Shown: positions 10,673 to 21,633 of the stretch, in pieces
Layout of the letters: the number at the start of each line of letters is the position of its first letter
How positions within the stretch are numbered: the stretch's first letter is position 1
Source: Helianthus annuus
Taxonomy: Eukaryota > Streptophyta > Magnoliopsida > Asterales > Asteraceae
Assembly: GCF_002127325.2 (NCBI RefSeq)
Contig: NC_035445.2
Location: forward strand, 85,141,644-85,205,643
Direction of reading: 5' to 3'
Length of the DNA: 64,000 nt
Position numbers and translations under genes: made by a program
Notes under the pieces: generated by a model
What the model was told of the DNA's origin: nothing
Database searches by the model: none
The model's input: only the letters and a program-made list of their open reading frames with translations

Positions 10673-13302
10673 TGTATTAATTAGTATGTATTCTGTCTTG
10701 AGTATATTCAAAGATTAAAGTATTAAAAAAAGGGTATAACAATTGAGGTATGATTGAATCTTGAAGGTGTGTAATATAAAGCTGTGATTTTTTGTCATTT
10801 TCTTGTGCCTTTTATAACCATGTATTAATTTTTTGATTTGACTGGTGTATGAGGGCCATGCAGATTAAATTTGTTCATATGGTTTAGGCTTTTTTGGTTA
10901 ATATTGTTCTGATAGATTTTTTTAGCATGCCCACTTTGAGTAATTAGATTTTTGTCTAATTAGACATGCTTTGGAGAGTTGTACATGGTGCATTAAAAGT
11001 TGTACATTGATTAGAATAGTCATAAGAAAAGAGGGTTTTTGGATTGAGAAAATATAAAGTAGGTGGAAGAAGAGAATTTGATTTAAAGGATTACTTTAGG
11101 GTGTCTTTTGTCTGATTTTATGGTTTCTTTGAGGGTGGTGGGTATGGAGGGTAGAGGTCCACTATGTCACATGGGGGCTGACAACCCATTTCAATGGTAG
11201 AGTACCACACACCTTTCACTTTCAGTATTTTCTGGCTTCATTCACATATTATTGTTACTGTGTGTGTCCTCTTGTTTTTATGGCTTGATGGTACATGTCC
11301 TTTTAAGAGAGCAATAATGTAATAGTACTTGTAACTAATGCAATGAAACTTGTACCATTAGATTTAGTCAAAAGGCTTAATCTTGGAAAATTGACATGCT
11401 AGTAGCATATTCTTTTTGAGATCAAGAATTTAGATACCCTTTATTAGATACATTTTTAAGTTGGAGGTTTCCGATTCTAAGGGTTTTGGTTTTACTTTGT
11501 AAATCGCAGTTAAAAATATAAAATTTAGGAGGGTTTTCAATTCTCTAGTTGCAACACTCTATGCATATGTTACAACACTTGATTGCATGAGTTTAAGTAG
11601 TAAAATGGTGTTCTAAGAGTTTGACTTTGACTAAAATGGTTCAATGCAAGAATGAGGAGGTAGATATAAACTTAATAAGTGTTCAAGATTTTGAGACCCA
11701 ATTCTTTGTTGCATGCAAGACCTTACTTGCAAAGAGGCATATGGTACAACACTTGAAGTTAGGTGTGAATTACAAAAAGGTCCTTGTGAATTTTGTTAGT
11801 ATTATAGATAGTCTTTCTAGTTTTAAAATTACGCATATCGTTTCTACCTTCGTTAAATTTACTTACATTCAAACGCCCATGCGTTCTTCCAAACTCTAGC
11901 AGTTTTGAGTTTCCTCTTTTTAGGCCGGACCATGAACCACATCTCCGGTAGGAGATGAACCCATCTCCGGTAGGAGATGAAAAAACAACTAGCAAAGGGT
12001 GCCTCAAGCACCTTGATCTATTCAACCGGCAAGAGAGGGATGCCCCGATGGGTATCCCGATCGATAACGGGATGGTCGTGATGGTGTTGTTATAAAACTA
12101 ATGGTAGATGTATTGATTTTTTGTCCTGCTTGTTAGTGTTTTCATGGGTTGTTGTACAAAGAAGCTATTTTGTAGATTGAAATGGGTAAATACTTATGAA
12201 GATACCTCAACAGGTGTTTTAAGGGCCTACAGTGGCAAACTGGCCATACAATCGGTGTTTGTTTGCGCGCATGCACGTCATGTGCACGTGTGTCACATAC
12301 CATGATTCTTACAACTACTACTTATATGTTTTACACAAACTGCATGAATTCACACAAACTTTTGTTGACGATTTTCAAAACTTACATGTATTTCAGGAAA
12401 CTAGTGGATGCGCGCGGCCCCTTTTGTTCAAGAAGTTAGTTTATGTCAAGATGTACTGTGTCTTCGCTCCATTGCTACCTTTTGAAGGATTTGTTTGCTA
12501 TATTCCGTCTCTTTGCAGGGATATAAGGAACAAAACCTTGATCTTTTATTTAAAACGATGTTGTAATCTTTTCAAACAATATACAAATGAAATTCTACGC
12601 ACCATTGTTGGTGATGGAGGTGTTTGTGTGTACCTTGTGTCGGTGTTTATGAACAGTTTGTGAAGAGAGATATTTCATGTACGATTGAGGAACCTTGATT
12701 ATGACATTTATAGACTGGATTATTCAAACCTAAAATGGTTACTTCTTAAATTTATTTGTTATTATGTTAAGTTTATTTAATGAATCATATATCAATAGCA
12801 ATCCAAAGTTCATAAATACGAATCATAGTAAAATTAGAAGGATGGTGTTTTTAATTTGCACAAAATCAGGGACCAATCATGTAATATACTGTAAAGTTGG
12901 AGAATATTAAATATAGATGTAGGCATGTGGTTACATCAATGTCTTTCTTTTTGTCGAATACTTTTGCATAAAATAAAATCTACTCATGTTGTTACATCAA
13001 TAGTCTATTATTAATGTTCTTTTTACATATTTTATGCTTTCCAGGCATTTTTTAAGCTACAAATCTATGTCAATGTTTTTTTATTAATTCTAGATTAATT
13101 TTTAATGTTAAACATGTATACACTAAACATTTAATTTACAGATATTAACAAGAAAAAGTAAGATTTTAAGATATAAAATAATACTTTCTTATGCAACAAT
13201 AATAGTTTTACAAAAGTTAAAGCCAAAGTTTAATAATGATTACAAAGTGTTAAAACACTCAGAAATGTTTTAAGAGTCACTTCTGTATAATTTTATATAA
13301 AT
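10673..13302. other. Intergenic, 2.6 kb, no supported gene
   Basis: ORFs of 92 aa (11621-11899) and 143 aa (12232-12663) are present, but neither shows a motif, composition or splice context I recognise, and the longer one is Cys/Tyr/Phe-rich as chance ORFs often are. Two short perfect hairpins lie at 11940-11979. The 11920-12080 part is richer in GC and resembles decayed LTR sequence, but no ends were found. Confidence 0.4.
11940..11979. repeat. Duplicated 18-bp perfect hairpin
   Basis: CATCTCCGGTAGGAGATG (7-bp stem, GGTA loop) occurs at 11940-11957 and again at 11962-11979, a 22-bp period. Downstream GGTATCCCGATCGATAACGG is also partly self-complementary. Confidence 0.8.
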
Positions 13303-13699
13303 TTAGTTAATGAGTTAAATGTCATTTTAGTCCTTATAGTTTAAGCTATTTTGCCAGCTTAGTCCAAAGGTTTGAAACGTTGCTATTTTAGTCCAAATAG
13401 TTTCAAGCGTTGCCATTTTAGTCCACTGGGTTAACTCCGTCCATTTTTTATGTTAGCTAGAAGGGTAATTCGATCATTTTATATGGTCGAATTGTCCTTC
13501 TAGTTAACAGAATTACATTTAAAATGACCGAAATGCCCTTCTAGTTAACAAAATAAAGGGATAGAGTTAACCCAAATGGACTAAAACGGCAACGTTTAAA
13601 ACTATTTGGATTAAAATGGTAACGTTTCAAACCTTTGGACTAAACTGGTAAAATGACCCAAACTACAGGGACTAAAATGGCATTTAACTCTTAGTTAAT
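13303..13699. mobile_element. Mutator-like foldback MITE with perfect 9-bp target duplication
   Basis: The 379-bp element (13312-13690) starts GAGTTAAATGTCATTTTAG and ends with its near-exact inverse. The two halves are inverted copies over most of their length (phrases such as TTAGTCC, GTTAACTC and CCTTCTAGTTAAC recur inverted). The flanks TTAGTTAAT at 13303-13311 and 13691-13699 are identical, the 9-bp duplication typical of Mutator-like transposition. It has no coding capacity. A decayed relative lies at 55241-55588. Confidence 0.85.
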
Positions 13700-13778
13700 T
13701 ATTATTATTATTGTAATTATTATTAGTATTTTTGTTGTTATTGTTATTGTTATTGTTATTATTATTATTATTATTATC
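13697..13778. repeat. (TTA/TTG)n microsatellite
   Basis: Trinucleotide run of ATT and GTT units immediately downstream of the Mutator-like MITE. Confidence 0.85.
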
Positions 13779-13844
13779 TATAATGATTTTAATGCCAATT
13801 TATATACTATTAAATTGAAACATTTGTATCCATATTTAGTTGTA

Positions 13845-14200
13845 AGTTATGCTTAAGTGTTTAGTTGTAAATTGTGCTTAAGTGGTTGTACCTTAATCAA
13901 ATATTGGTTGTAAGTTGTGTTTAAGTGGTTGTACCTTAATCAAATATTGGTTGTAAGTTGTGCTTAAGTGTTTGGTTGTAAGTTGTGCATACGTGGTTGT
14001 ACCTTAATCAAATATTGATTGTAAGTTGTGCTTAAGTGGTTGTACCTTAATCAAATATTGATTGTAAGTTGTGCTTAAGTGGTTGTAACTTAATCAAATA
14101 ATGGTTTCATTATCTTACCAAATTCTATCTGTGTTGTATGCATCTAGGGTTGTAAATTGTGCATAAGTGGTTGTACCCTAATCAAATAATGGTTTCATTA
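13845..14200. repeat. 43-bp minisatellite
   Basis: About six imperfect copies of a unit made of TTGTAAGTTGTGCTTAAGTGG plus TTGTACCTTAATCAAATATTG. Adjacent units near 14000-14100 are almost identical at a 43-bp period. The first and last copies are shortened, and the last is separated by about 50 bp. Confidence 0.8.
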
Positions 14201-14756
14201 TCTTTCCATATTCAATCGGTTTGATCCATTTAAAGTTGTGTTGTTTTATTTGTAAATTATTATTATTTATAATAATCTAATTAATTTAGCCAAAATCTTG
14301 TATAAATATAATTTGCAACATATTGATGCAATGGTTGTTGTAATGTATGCATTATGGTTATAGTGGTAATGATATATATTATATATAGATTACGATGAAC
14401 TTATCAAACGGGAAAAAATATATGCGGGTTCATCGTAACGTGCGAGTTCTAGATCAACTTAGTTATTTTATTCTATGTTTTACGTTTCGGTTTAATTTCT
14501 TTGCATTAACACCGCAACTTCAGCGTCGGTGGTCGCTGGCAGTAGTGTGGCATTAGTGCTCGCCTCTGCCGCAACGCAGGGGTGCTTAATACTAGTTATT
14601 ATTAAATTGAAAATAAAACTTGATATATGAAGTTTGGGCTAAAAAACGAGCTTTAATTAACTTTCGTTTAACCTCGATTTTCATAAGCGATTTTACCGAT
14701 AGAATTAATTAAAGTATGTGTTAAAACTCTACCATAAATATTATTGTATAAATTTT
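14201..14756. other. Intergenic with two possible Helitron 3' ends
   Basis: At 14432-14452 a CATCGTAACGTGCGAGTT run is followed by CTAG, and at 14567-14595 GCCGCAACGCAGGG is followed by CTAGT. Both resemble Helitron 3' termini (GC-rich hairpin, short spacer, CTAG, T). No gene seen. Confidence 0.35.
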
Positions 14757-14886
14757 AAGTAGTGAATATCTTTTTTCTTTTTGAATAGCCAACGAAACTT
14801 TCATTACCGCACAATCCAAAGAAAACAAAACAACCAGCCAGTAGCTGGATATAAACAGAAAAGGAAAAGGAAAAAAACTAGAAAAG

Positions 14887-15695
14887 AAATTACATTGTTA
14901 CATTGAAATCCCACCACTCCTGCCTTGTTACCGAGCTAAACTTTGATCTCATCTTAATGCTTTGATACGAAGCTTCTTTGATCTCTACCATTATTCTTTG
15001 TACGTCACCTTGTTTGTTTGAAAAAATCTTTCTGTTCCTATTCTTCCATAATAACCACATTGTTTGGATTGCGATCGCATGTATTACCTTCTTCATATTT
15101 TTACTCCTTTGTAACCCGTTCAGCTCCTGTAATAGATCTTTTATGCCACCTTCCGTGTTTATCATCGGTATACACAGCCAGTTTACAACCTTTTTCCAGG
15201 TTCTTTTTGCAATGTTACACTGAATTAGGATGTGGGCTGCTGTTTCGTCTGCAGCCCCGCATAACCTGCACGTTACATCTAATGTTCATCCCTCTGCTTC
15301 TTAGAGCTGTCACCGTAGGGATTTTCTCCTCCATTGCCCTCCAAACGAACATTAAGCTTTTGTTGGTAGTCCATCGATTCCACTCAAAGTCATAAGCTGG
15401 AGCGTTTAAATCAAATTACCTACTTAGAGCCTGTCTCATAATTTTTGTACTAATCTCCTGTTGTTCATAATTATTCCAATACCATACATCTCTATTCGTT
15501 GATATTACCTGTTGTTGCAAAAGAATATTTAGACTCTGTAACTCCCTTAGTTCGATTCCCGTACTTGGAATCCTTTCCCACGCCCAATCCCAGATTATCC
15601 CACCATTGATAACCTGATAACACTCTCTTACCAATGCCTTTTTTCTGGTTGTAAGCTGATACAGATTAGGGAATTGTGTTTTAAGTGAATTACGA
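14887..15695 (-). pseudogene. LINE ORF2, 3' part: zinc-binding RT tail
   Basis: This is the continuation of ORF2 beyond the LTR insertion: FPNLYQL, then NKSLMFVWRAMEEKIPTV and a zf-RVT motif (CRLCGAADETAAHIL, QCNIAKRTW). It ends with the LINE-typical WLLWKNRNRKIF and a stop after FNVTM. One extra base near 15282 shifts the frame just before the Cys motif. The 3' UTR (14772-14886) ends in an A-rich AAAAAGAAAAAAG tail on the minus strand. Confidence 0.85.
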
Positions 15696-16423
15696 CCTAG
15701 TGATGCGTGTTAGTGTGTATATGTTTTAGGTATATATTTTAAGCCCTTTTTACACTTTTTAGCCAAGTTTTAAATTTATAAAACACGATATTTACTAACA
15801 CTAAACACACATATGGGCAAGTGCACCCATCGTGGATGTAGTATAGTGTTGGTAAGATACCGAGGTCGTCCAAGGACACAAGAGCTTTTAGTACCGGTTT
15901 ATCCTCAACGTCTAATCAAATCAAAATGTTAGAAAAATGTTTTAAACTAAGAAAATAAAACTAACTAAAATGCTGAAAAATAAAATAAAAGTAAAAACAG
16001 ATAGACAAGATGAATCACTTGGATCCGACTCGTGTGTAGTGTAACCTTTGATTATTTTCGCACTTTTGCACTTGTTTAAGAGATTATCTTAGTTATTGTA
16101 GTAGGTCCCTCTTTTGAAGGCGACGTCACCCTCAACCCAGTAGTTTGAGTCAGCAAGGATACAATCATAAAGGGTCGGATTATTGAAAGATAATTAATTA
16201 AGTTATTAATGCATAATGTGGTAGGCCCCTCTTTTGAAGGCGATGTTACCCTCAGCTAAGTAGTCTGAGTCAGCAGAGATACAGTTCTAAGTAGCTGGGT
16301 TAAAGGTTTAATAGTAGTTTAACTTATGAGGGGATCAAAGAGTTTGGACCCCCGCCATCCAATACCTTTTGGGCATTGAAGGAGGTCCTACTAAATTTGA
16401 CCCAGGTCCTTTGCAGGATCTAT

Positions 16424-18117
16424 TGATGTGTGTAAAATGCAACATATAAATCACATCAATTAAGGCATAAAACTAACCCTTTTTAAGTACTAATGTTGGA
16501 AAAAGAGTGTTTTTGTCTTTCTTTTGTATTTTCAGGATGAAATGAGCTCAAATTCACAAAAGAAGCAAAAAGACAACTAATTCTAGCATAAATACAAGAA
16601 AAGGAATAAAAGTAGACTGCCCGGACCCTCAACGGCATCCTCCAAGGCAAAGAAGAGAAAGCAGAAGACTGAACACGCCCCGTGTCCAGCGGACACGGGG
16701 CCGTGCCCAAGAAGCAGCATAAAAGACAAACCTATAGAAGCTTCCATTGCCCACCACGGGGCCGTGTCCAGCGGGCACGGGGGCGTGGTGAAAGTACAGC
16801 AGGCGCATTAATTGTAATTGTGAATTACAATTAATGAGGAGAGAGAGTGTCAGACGAGCACGGGGGCGTGTCCAGCGGACACGGGGCCGTGCCCAGCCTT
16901 CTGTTCAGCCTATAAATAGGAGTGCTTGGTTTCATTCCATCTCATCCCTTGGCACACCACCTCTCTCACACTTCATCCACCACCCACCACCACCATAACA
17001 CCATCATCCACCACCATCATCCATTGTCCATCGTAGAGTGTGTGAGTCGTCTCGGGATCCAAGATTGATCGTAAGAGTTCTTGACAATCAAGGCCATGTT
17101 TGCCTAAGTCTCTTACATCACTTGGTGAAGACAAGTGTTTAGTATAATACTTTTTATTTTTAATCTTTTGCACTTTTTATTTGGTTTTGTATTAATGACT
17201 TTAATAACTAGTTACTTATGTTGAAGGTGATCTTTCCTTATCGTTTGTCCGTGGTGTCTTGGCGTTATTTTACTGTCTATATAAAATAAAAGATTTTCAC
17301 CATTCATATCTCCACGGTCTATATGGAGGTATGTTGGCTACCTGGTCGGGGGTTAAGGGAACGGTTTGGTAAGGGTCTTGCCCTTGTTCAGCGTTTAGAG
17401 GTCCTGCTTGGGACCTGGGTCAAATTTAGTAGGATCTCCTTCAATGCCCATAGGTATTGGATGGCGGGGATCCAAACTCTTTGACCCCCTCATAAGTTAA
17501 CTACTATTAATACTATAACCCGGCTATTTAGGACTGTATCCCTGCTGACTCAGACTACTTAGCCGAGGGTAACGGCACCGCCGAAAGCGGGGCCTACCAC
17601 AATTTGCATTAATAACTTAATTCATTATCTTTCAATAATCCAACCCTTTAGGATTGTATCCTTGCTGACTCAAACTACTGGGTTGAGGGTAACGTCGCCT
17701 TCAAAAGAGGGGCCTAGTACAATAACTAAGATAATCTCTTAAACAAGTGCAAAAGTGCGAAAATAATCAAAGGTTATACTAATACACGTGTCGGATCCAA
17801 GTGATTCATCTTGTCTATCTGTTTTTATTTTATTTTATTTTTCAGCATTTAGTTAGTTTTTATTTTCTTAGATTAAAACATTTTTTCTCACTTTTTGGTT
17901 TGATTAGACGTTGAGGATAAACCGGTATTAAAAGCTCTTGTGTCCTTGGACGACCTCGGTATCTTACCAACACTATACTACGTCCACGATGGGTGCACTT
18001 GCCCATATTTGTGTTTAGTGTTAGTAAATATCGTGTTTTTATAAATTTAAAACTTGGCTAAAAGTGTAAAAAGGGCTTAAATATACATCTAAAATATATC
18101 GCACTACACACGCATCA
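16424..18117 (+). repeat. 5' LTR of element A
   Basis: Starts TGATGTGTG and ends CGCATCA. TATA box TATAAATAGG at 16911-16920, 487 bases into the LTR. Upstream of it lie three blocks of CACGGGGCCGTG-type dyads (16680-16700, 16751-16792, 16857-16898). The 17130-18060 part contains the transcribed leader-like region. Confidence 0.93.
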
Positions 18118-18123
18118 AGTTTT

Positions 18124-18141
18124 TGGCGCCGTTGCCTGGGA
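18124..18141 (+). promoter_or_regulatory. Primer-binding site of element A
   Basis: TGGCGCCGTTGCCTGGG lies six bases after the 5' LTR. It is complementary to the 3' end of a plant tRNA, most likely tRNA-Asp as in Athila/Tat-type elements (from memory). A T at the position usually G is the only oddity. Confidence 0.75.
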
Positions 18142-18244
18142 CACAAGGATTTTAAGAAAGCTTAAAATCGACGGCCTAATCAGTTTTTCAAAACCTTTTC
18201 AAAACGCGCGCAAATTTTTCTGCATTTTAGTTTAGTTTGCATTT

Positions 18245-18460
18245 ACAGTAGCCTGAACACGGGGCCGTGCTCGCTGAACACGCCCCCGTGCTGCATATTT
18301 TTAGTTAGATACCCAGATACAGAGTCTGAACACGGGGCCGTGCTCACTGAACACGCCCCCGTGCTCAACGTGACCAGTAACTTTAATTAAAACGCCCAGA
18401 TACAGACCCTGACCACGGGGCCGTGTTCACCAGACACGGGGCCGTGTCCAGCTTCTGTTT
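18245..18460 (+). repeat. CACGGGGCCGTG dyad modules in the leader of element A
   Basis: Three modules of about 36-40 bp (near 18255, 18328, 18412) pair CACGGGGCCGTG with CACGCCCCCGTG or a direct copy across a nine- to ten-base spacer, so each can fold into a GC-rich hairpin. Spacers are AT-rich. Confidence 0.85.
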
Positions 18461-18519
18461 CCGTCTTTATTTTTGTTTTCCGGTCCCGAGACTCAGTTGT
18501 GATCTGTTGAGTGATTCTT

Positions 18520-19908
18520 ATGGATCAATACTCAAGAGGTTACAACTACACCTATGATGAGGATGATTATAGGGGTAATTATTGCACTAATTGTCGTAAC
18601 GCACGCTCGGTTCAATATAATAACTCATATCAACCATCCAATTCATACAACTATTATGAGGAGGCCAGGTACGAGCCATCAACTTCATACACATCCTATG
18701 AAGACCAAAGGTATGAACCTCCTCCCTCATACTCATATTTTGATGAACCAAGGTATGAGCCTTCATACTCATACTTTGACGACTCAAGATATGAGCCACC
18801 ACCTTCATACTCTTATTATGAGGAACCATGGCGTGAACAACCCACCTCATATGAGTACTATGAAGAACAAAGTTTCGACCCTTATCCATCATATACTTAC
18901 AATGAAGGACAATGGTGTGAACCATCTACTTCATATGAGTACTATGAGGAGCCAAGGATCGAACAACCGGATTCAAGCTTTGAGGATCCAAATTCTTTTT
19001 CTCTCACCGAAGTGACCAATAGGATATTAGAACACATTAAAACTATCGAACGTTACATGAAAGAATCTCGCGCAAGGGAAGAGGAATCCCGCGCAAGAGA
19101 AGAATTAAATTGTAATAATAACGTAGAGGTAGTTGAAAATGTAAAAATGGAAGAACAAGAAAGTGAAAAACCGACACATGAGTTAAACAACGAAAAAGGT
19201 GAGTCCGATAACGTTAAATTACAAGAAGAGTCTAATTTTGAAGAAATTAATCTCTTGTCACCTACTTTCGAAAATCATTGTTTAGTAACCCCTCATGCCA
19301 AGTTTTTAAAAGAGTTAAACACTAGTGCTAAAATCAAAGAAATAGTGAGTGTTAAGTTAACTAATGATCAAACTTCGCTAATAAAAGAAGATCCTTTTGA
19401 AATTAACATTACACAGGTTCCATGTTTCTTTCAAAATTCATTTATTAGTAATATCACCATTGATAAAGATCTTTGTGTTAACATAATGCCTAACTATATT
19501 TTTGAAAAATTAAGTATTAGTGATTTTTCTCCACTTCAAATACCCATTTTTCTATCCGATCGAAAGGTAATAAAATCAATCGGTGTGGTTGAGGATGTCT
19601 TGGTTCAAACAAATCAAATGGTTATTCCAACCGACTGTGTCATCCTCGATGACGCTCCTCTAGTCTTGGGAAAACCTTTTGTAAAAACTCATGAAGCTTT
19701 GAAAAACCGGAAATTTAACAATCTACCTCTTCAGTTAGGGGCATTCAAAAGGAGCATAGATCTTGAGCGTTCAATGAAATATCCTTTTGGCAATAATGAC
19801 CCCCTAATTGAAGATGAGCCAGAACCACCCGATAAGGAGGGTCTAGCCAATGACCCTTATAAACGTGGCGCACCACGGAGGCATTCCGCGGAACTATCCG
19901 TAGTTTAG
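18520..19908 (+). CDS. Element A ORF: Tyr/Pro-rich repeats plus inactive retropepsin-like domain, 462 aa
   Basis: The first ATG is at 18520 (MDQYSRGYNYTYDED). Residues about 35-155 are seven or eight imperfect repeats of about 17 aa with the pattern PSYSYxxExRYEPP, very rich in Tyr, Pro, Ser and Glu. A charged coiled-coil-like stretch follows (about 165-240, SRAREEESRAREE). Residues about 260-405 resemble the Athila-type gag-protease region (HAKFLKELNTSAKIKE, VVEDVLVQTN, DDAPLVLGKPFVKTH). Where the catalytic Asp-Ser/Thr-Gly motif should be, the sequence reads DKDLCVNIMP, so protease activity is lost. No CCHC knuckle and no polymerase follow. The intact frame in a recently moved element suggests the protein may be kept, perhaps as a structural or RNA-binding component; that role is inference. 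Confidence 0.75.
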   Translation: MDQYSRGYNYTYDEDDYRGNYCTNCRNARSVQYNNSYQPSNSYNYYEEARYEPSTSYTSYEDQRYEPPPSYSYFDEPRYEPSYSYFDDSRYEPPPSYSYYEEPWREQPTSYEYYEEQSFDPYPSYTYNEGQWCEPSTSYEYYEEPRIEQPDSSFEDPNSFSLTEVTNRILEHIKTIERYMKESRAREEESRAREELNCNNNVEVVENVKMEEQESEKPTHELNNEKGESDNVKLQEESNFEEINLLSPTFENHCLVTPHAKFLKELNTSAKIKEIVSVKLTNDQTSLIKEDPFEINITQVPCFFQNSFISNITIDKDLCVNIMPNYIFEKLSISDFSPLQIPIFLSDRKVIKSIGVVEDVLVQTNQMVIPTDCVILDDAPLVLGKPFVKTHEALKNRKFNNLPLQLGAFKRSIDLERSMKYPFGNNDPLIEDEPEPPDKEGLANDPYKRGAPRRHSAELSVV

Positions 19909-21633
19909 TTTAGATTAACCTTTATGTTTTCTAGTTTAGTTTTTAATTTTCAGGAATAAAACACACTCGGGATGGTGAAGGACACTAAGGGAAGCTTGAA
20001 CCAACACCCCATGCACAAAAACAGAGCCTCTCGACAATTTTTCTTCATTGCAGCAAGTTCAGCACGGGGCCGTGCTCACCCAACACGCCCCCGTGCCCAA
20101 AACTCTGCAGAAATGCCCAGTTCAGGTATCTGGACACGGGGCCGTGCTCACTGAACACGCCCCCGTGCCCAGCCTTCTGTTTACTTTTGGTATTGGCAGT
20201 CTGGACATGGGGCCGTGCTCAGCCAACACCACCCCGTGTTCAGCTACCCAGTAACATAAAATCTTGTTTTTAACCCACTTTTACGCATTCTAATCAACCG
20301 AAAATATTATTTTTGGGACACATTGAGGACAATGTGTAATTTAAGTGTGGGGGGGGGGGATGTTAAAACCTTAAATTTTGCAAATCCTAATTACAAGCCT
20401 TACACAAAACTCTATTGGAACCGCTAAACACCCCAAATTTTTTCAAAAACTTTTCATTTTTTTTTACTATTTGCTTGTCTTGGTTTGATTTGGAAATAAC
20501 AAGTTCTAAAAAGGTTATATTTTTACAAATTTACAACCGATAGCGTCGTGATAACAAAGAACCAACATAAGAAAATTACGAAACGGCATAACAAGTCTAG
20601 TTAAAAATTCGATTATATATACTTGATCACATTAAAAACCCATTCCCACAAAAGTGAGTTTTGAGCCTTTATTGAGCATACAAATATACATCTTTAGACT
20701 AAATGTTCATTTTTCGTTTCTTGTGTGAATAGCCGCTTGGTTCTTACAACTCTAGAACTTGCCACGACGATACATTCCCGGTCCTTACCAACTTAAACCC
20801 AAGTAAGTAAGTGATGGAGGCATTAGGACTAACCATATTTTTCTTTCTACACCATTATTTTTCATTTTTTTTACCACCTACCCAAAATCCCCCTAGTTAG
20901 CCCCTTTGAGCCTAAACCTTTCATTTCATTACCCTAAAACCTTTTCACCCACCAAAAACTTTTTTTTTTTATTTTTCACCCTTTATTTTAGTAACAAGCT
21001 CGGTTTTTCGTAAGCTCGCTATTTTATGCGACTCTAAAAAAAATGATGATGAAGTCAAAAACAAACAAAAGCTATATAAAAGCTTGTTTGGAGAAATACT
21101 TCAAAATAAAAAGTCACTAAAAACAAGGTATGTCACGAAAACCGACGCCTTTTACGATTTTCGCCCTTTTACTAACCACTAACCCAACCACCCACCTTTA
21201 ACCCAAGCCTAACCCTTCACCCAAAAAGTCCTCTTGATATTTACAAAGGTAAAAAGTTAAAAAGGAGGAGGATCGATTGCTTGGCAAGCCTATGGAAGGC
21301 GTAAGTTCCATGCCGCTCTCGAGTGATTCACTAAAAATTACACCTTCGGCCGAGTGTTGAGTGATCTCCCGTGAGGTATGTGAACTTGTATATAAATGGA
21401 ATTTTAATAAGGCATGCTATGCCCGAATAAGTAATTTATCTTATGAAACGTTCTAAATAAATCATAACGAATAGGATTGTAAATAAATAAAAATAAAACT
21501 TACAAAGGTCTTGGATTCTCGACACTCTAGGACAAGCCAAAAACTTTCTCTTCTACCCATTCCATTTGGGAGTGTAAGCCACATTTAAAGAGTTTTGCTT
21601 GAGGACAAGCAAAAGTTCAAGTGTGGGGGTATT
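19909..21633 (+). other. Non-coding 3' interior of element A
   Basis: Contains three more CACGGGGCCGTG-type modules (20055-20095, 20131-20172, 20207-20240) and an internal polypurine-like tract TTTAAGTGTG(G)n at 20338-20360. It ends in a second copy of that signal (GAGGACAAGC...TTCAAGTGTGGGGG) at 21601-21630, directly before the 3' LTR. Small ORFs here merely read through the dyad modules. Confidence 0.7.

Noticed and set aside
12232..12663. 143-aa open reading frame
   Set aside because: No domain, no plausible promoter or splice context, and Cys/Tyr/Phe-rich chance-like composition.
13845..14110. CRISPR-like regular repeats
   Set aside because: The units are contiguous 43-bp tandem copies without unique spacers, in plant DNA; this is a minisatellite.
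18554..19015. 153-aa +2 frame and 112-aa reverse frame over the Tyr-rich repeats
   Set aside because: Shadow frames of the repeat region of the 18520-19908 ORF; the main frame has the natural composition and extends much further.
19972..20254. Short ORFs containing HGAVLT.HAPVP-like repeats
   Set aside because: They only read through the CACGGGGCCGTG dyad modules, which are better explained as nucleic-acid structures.
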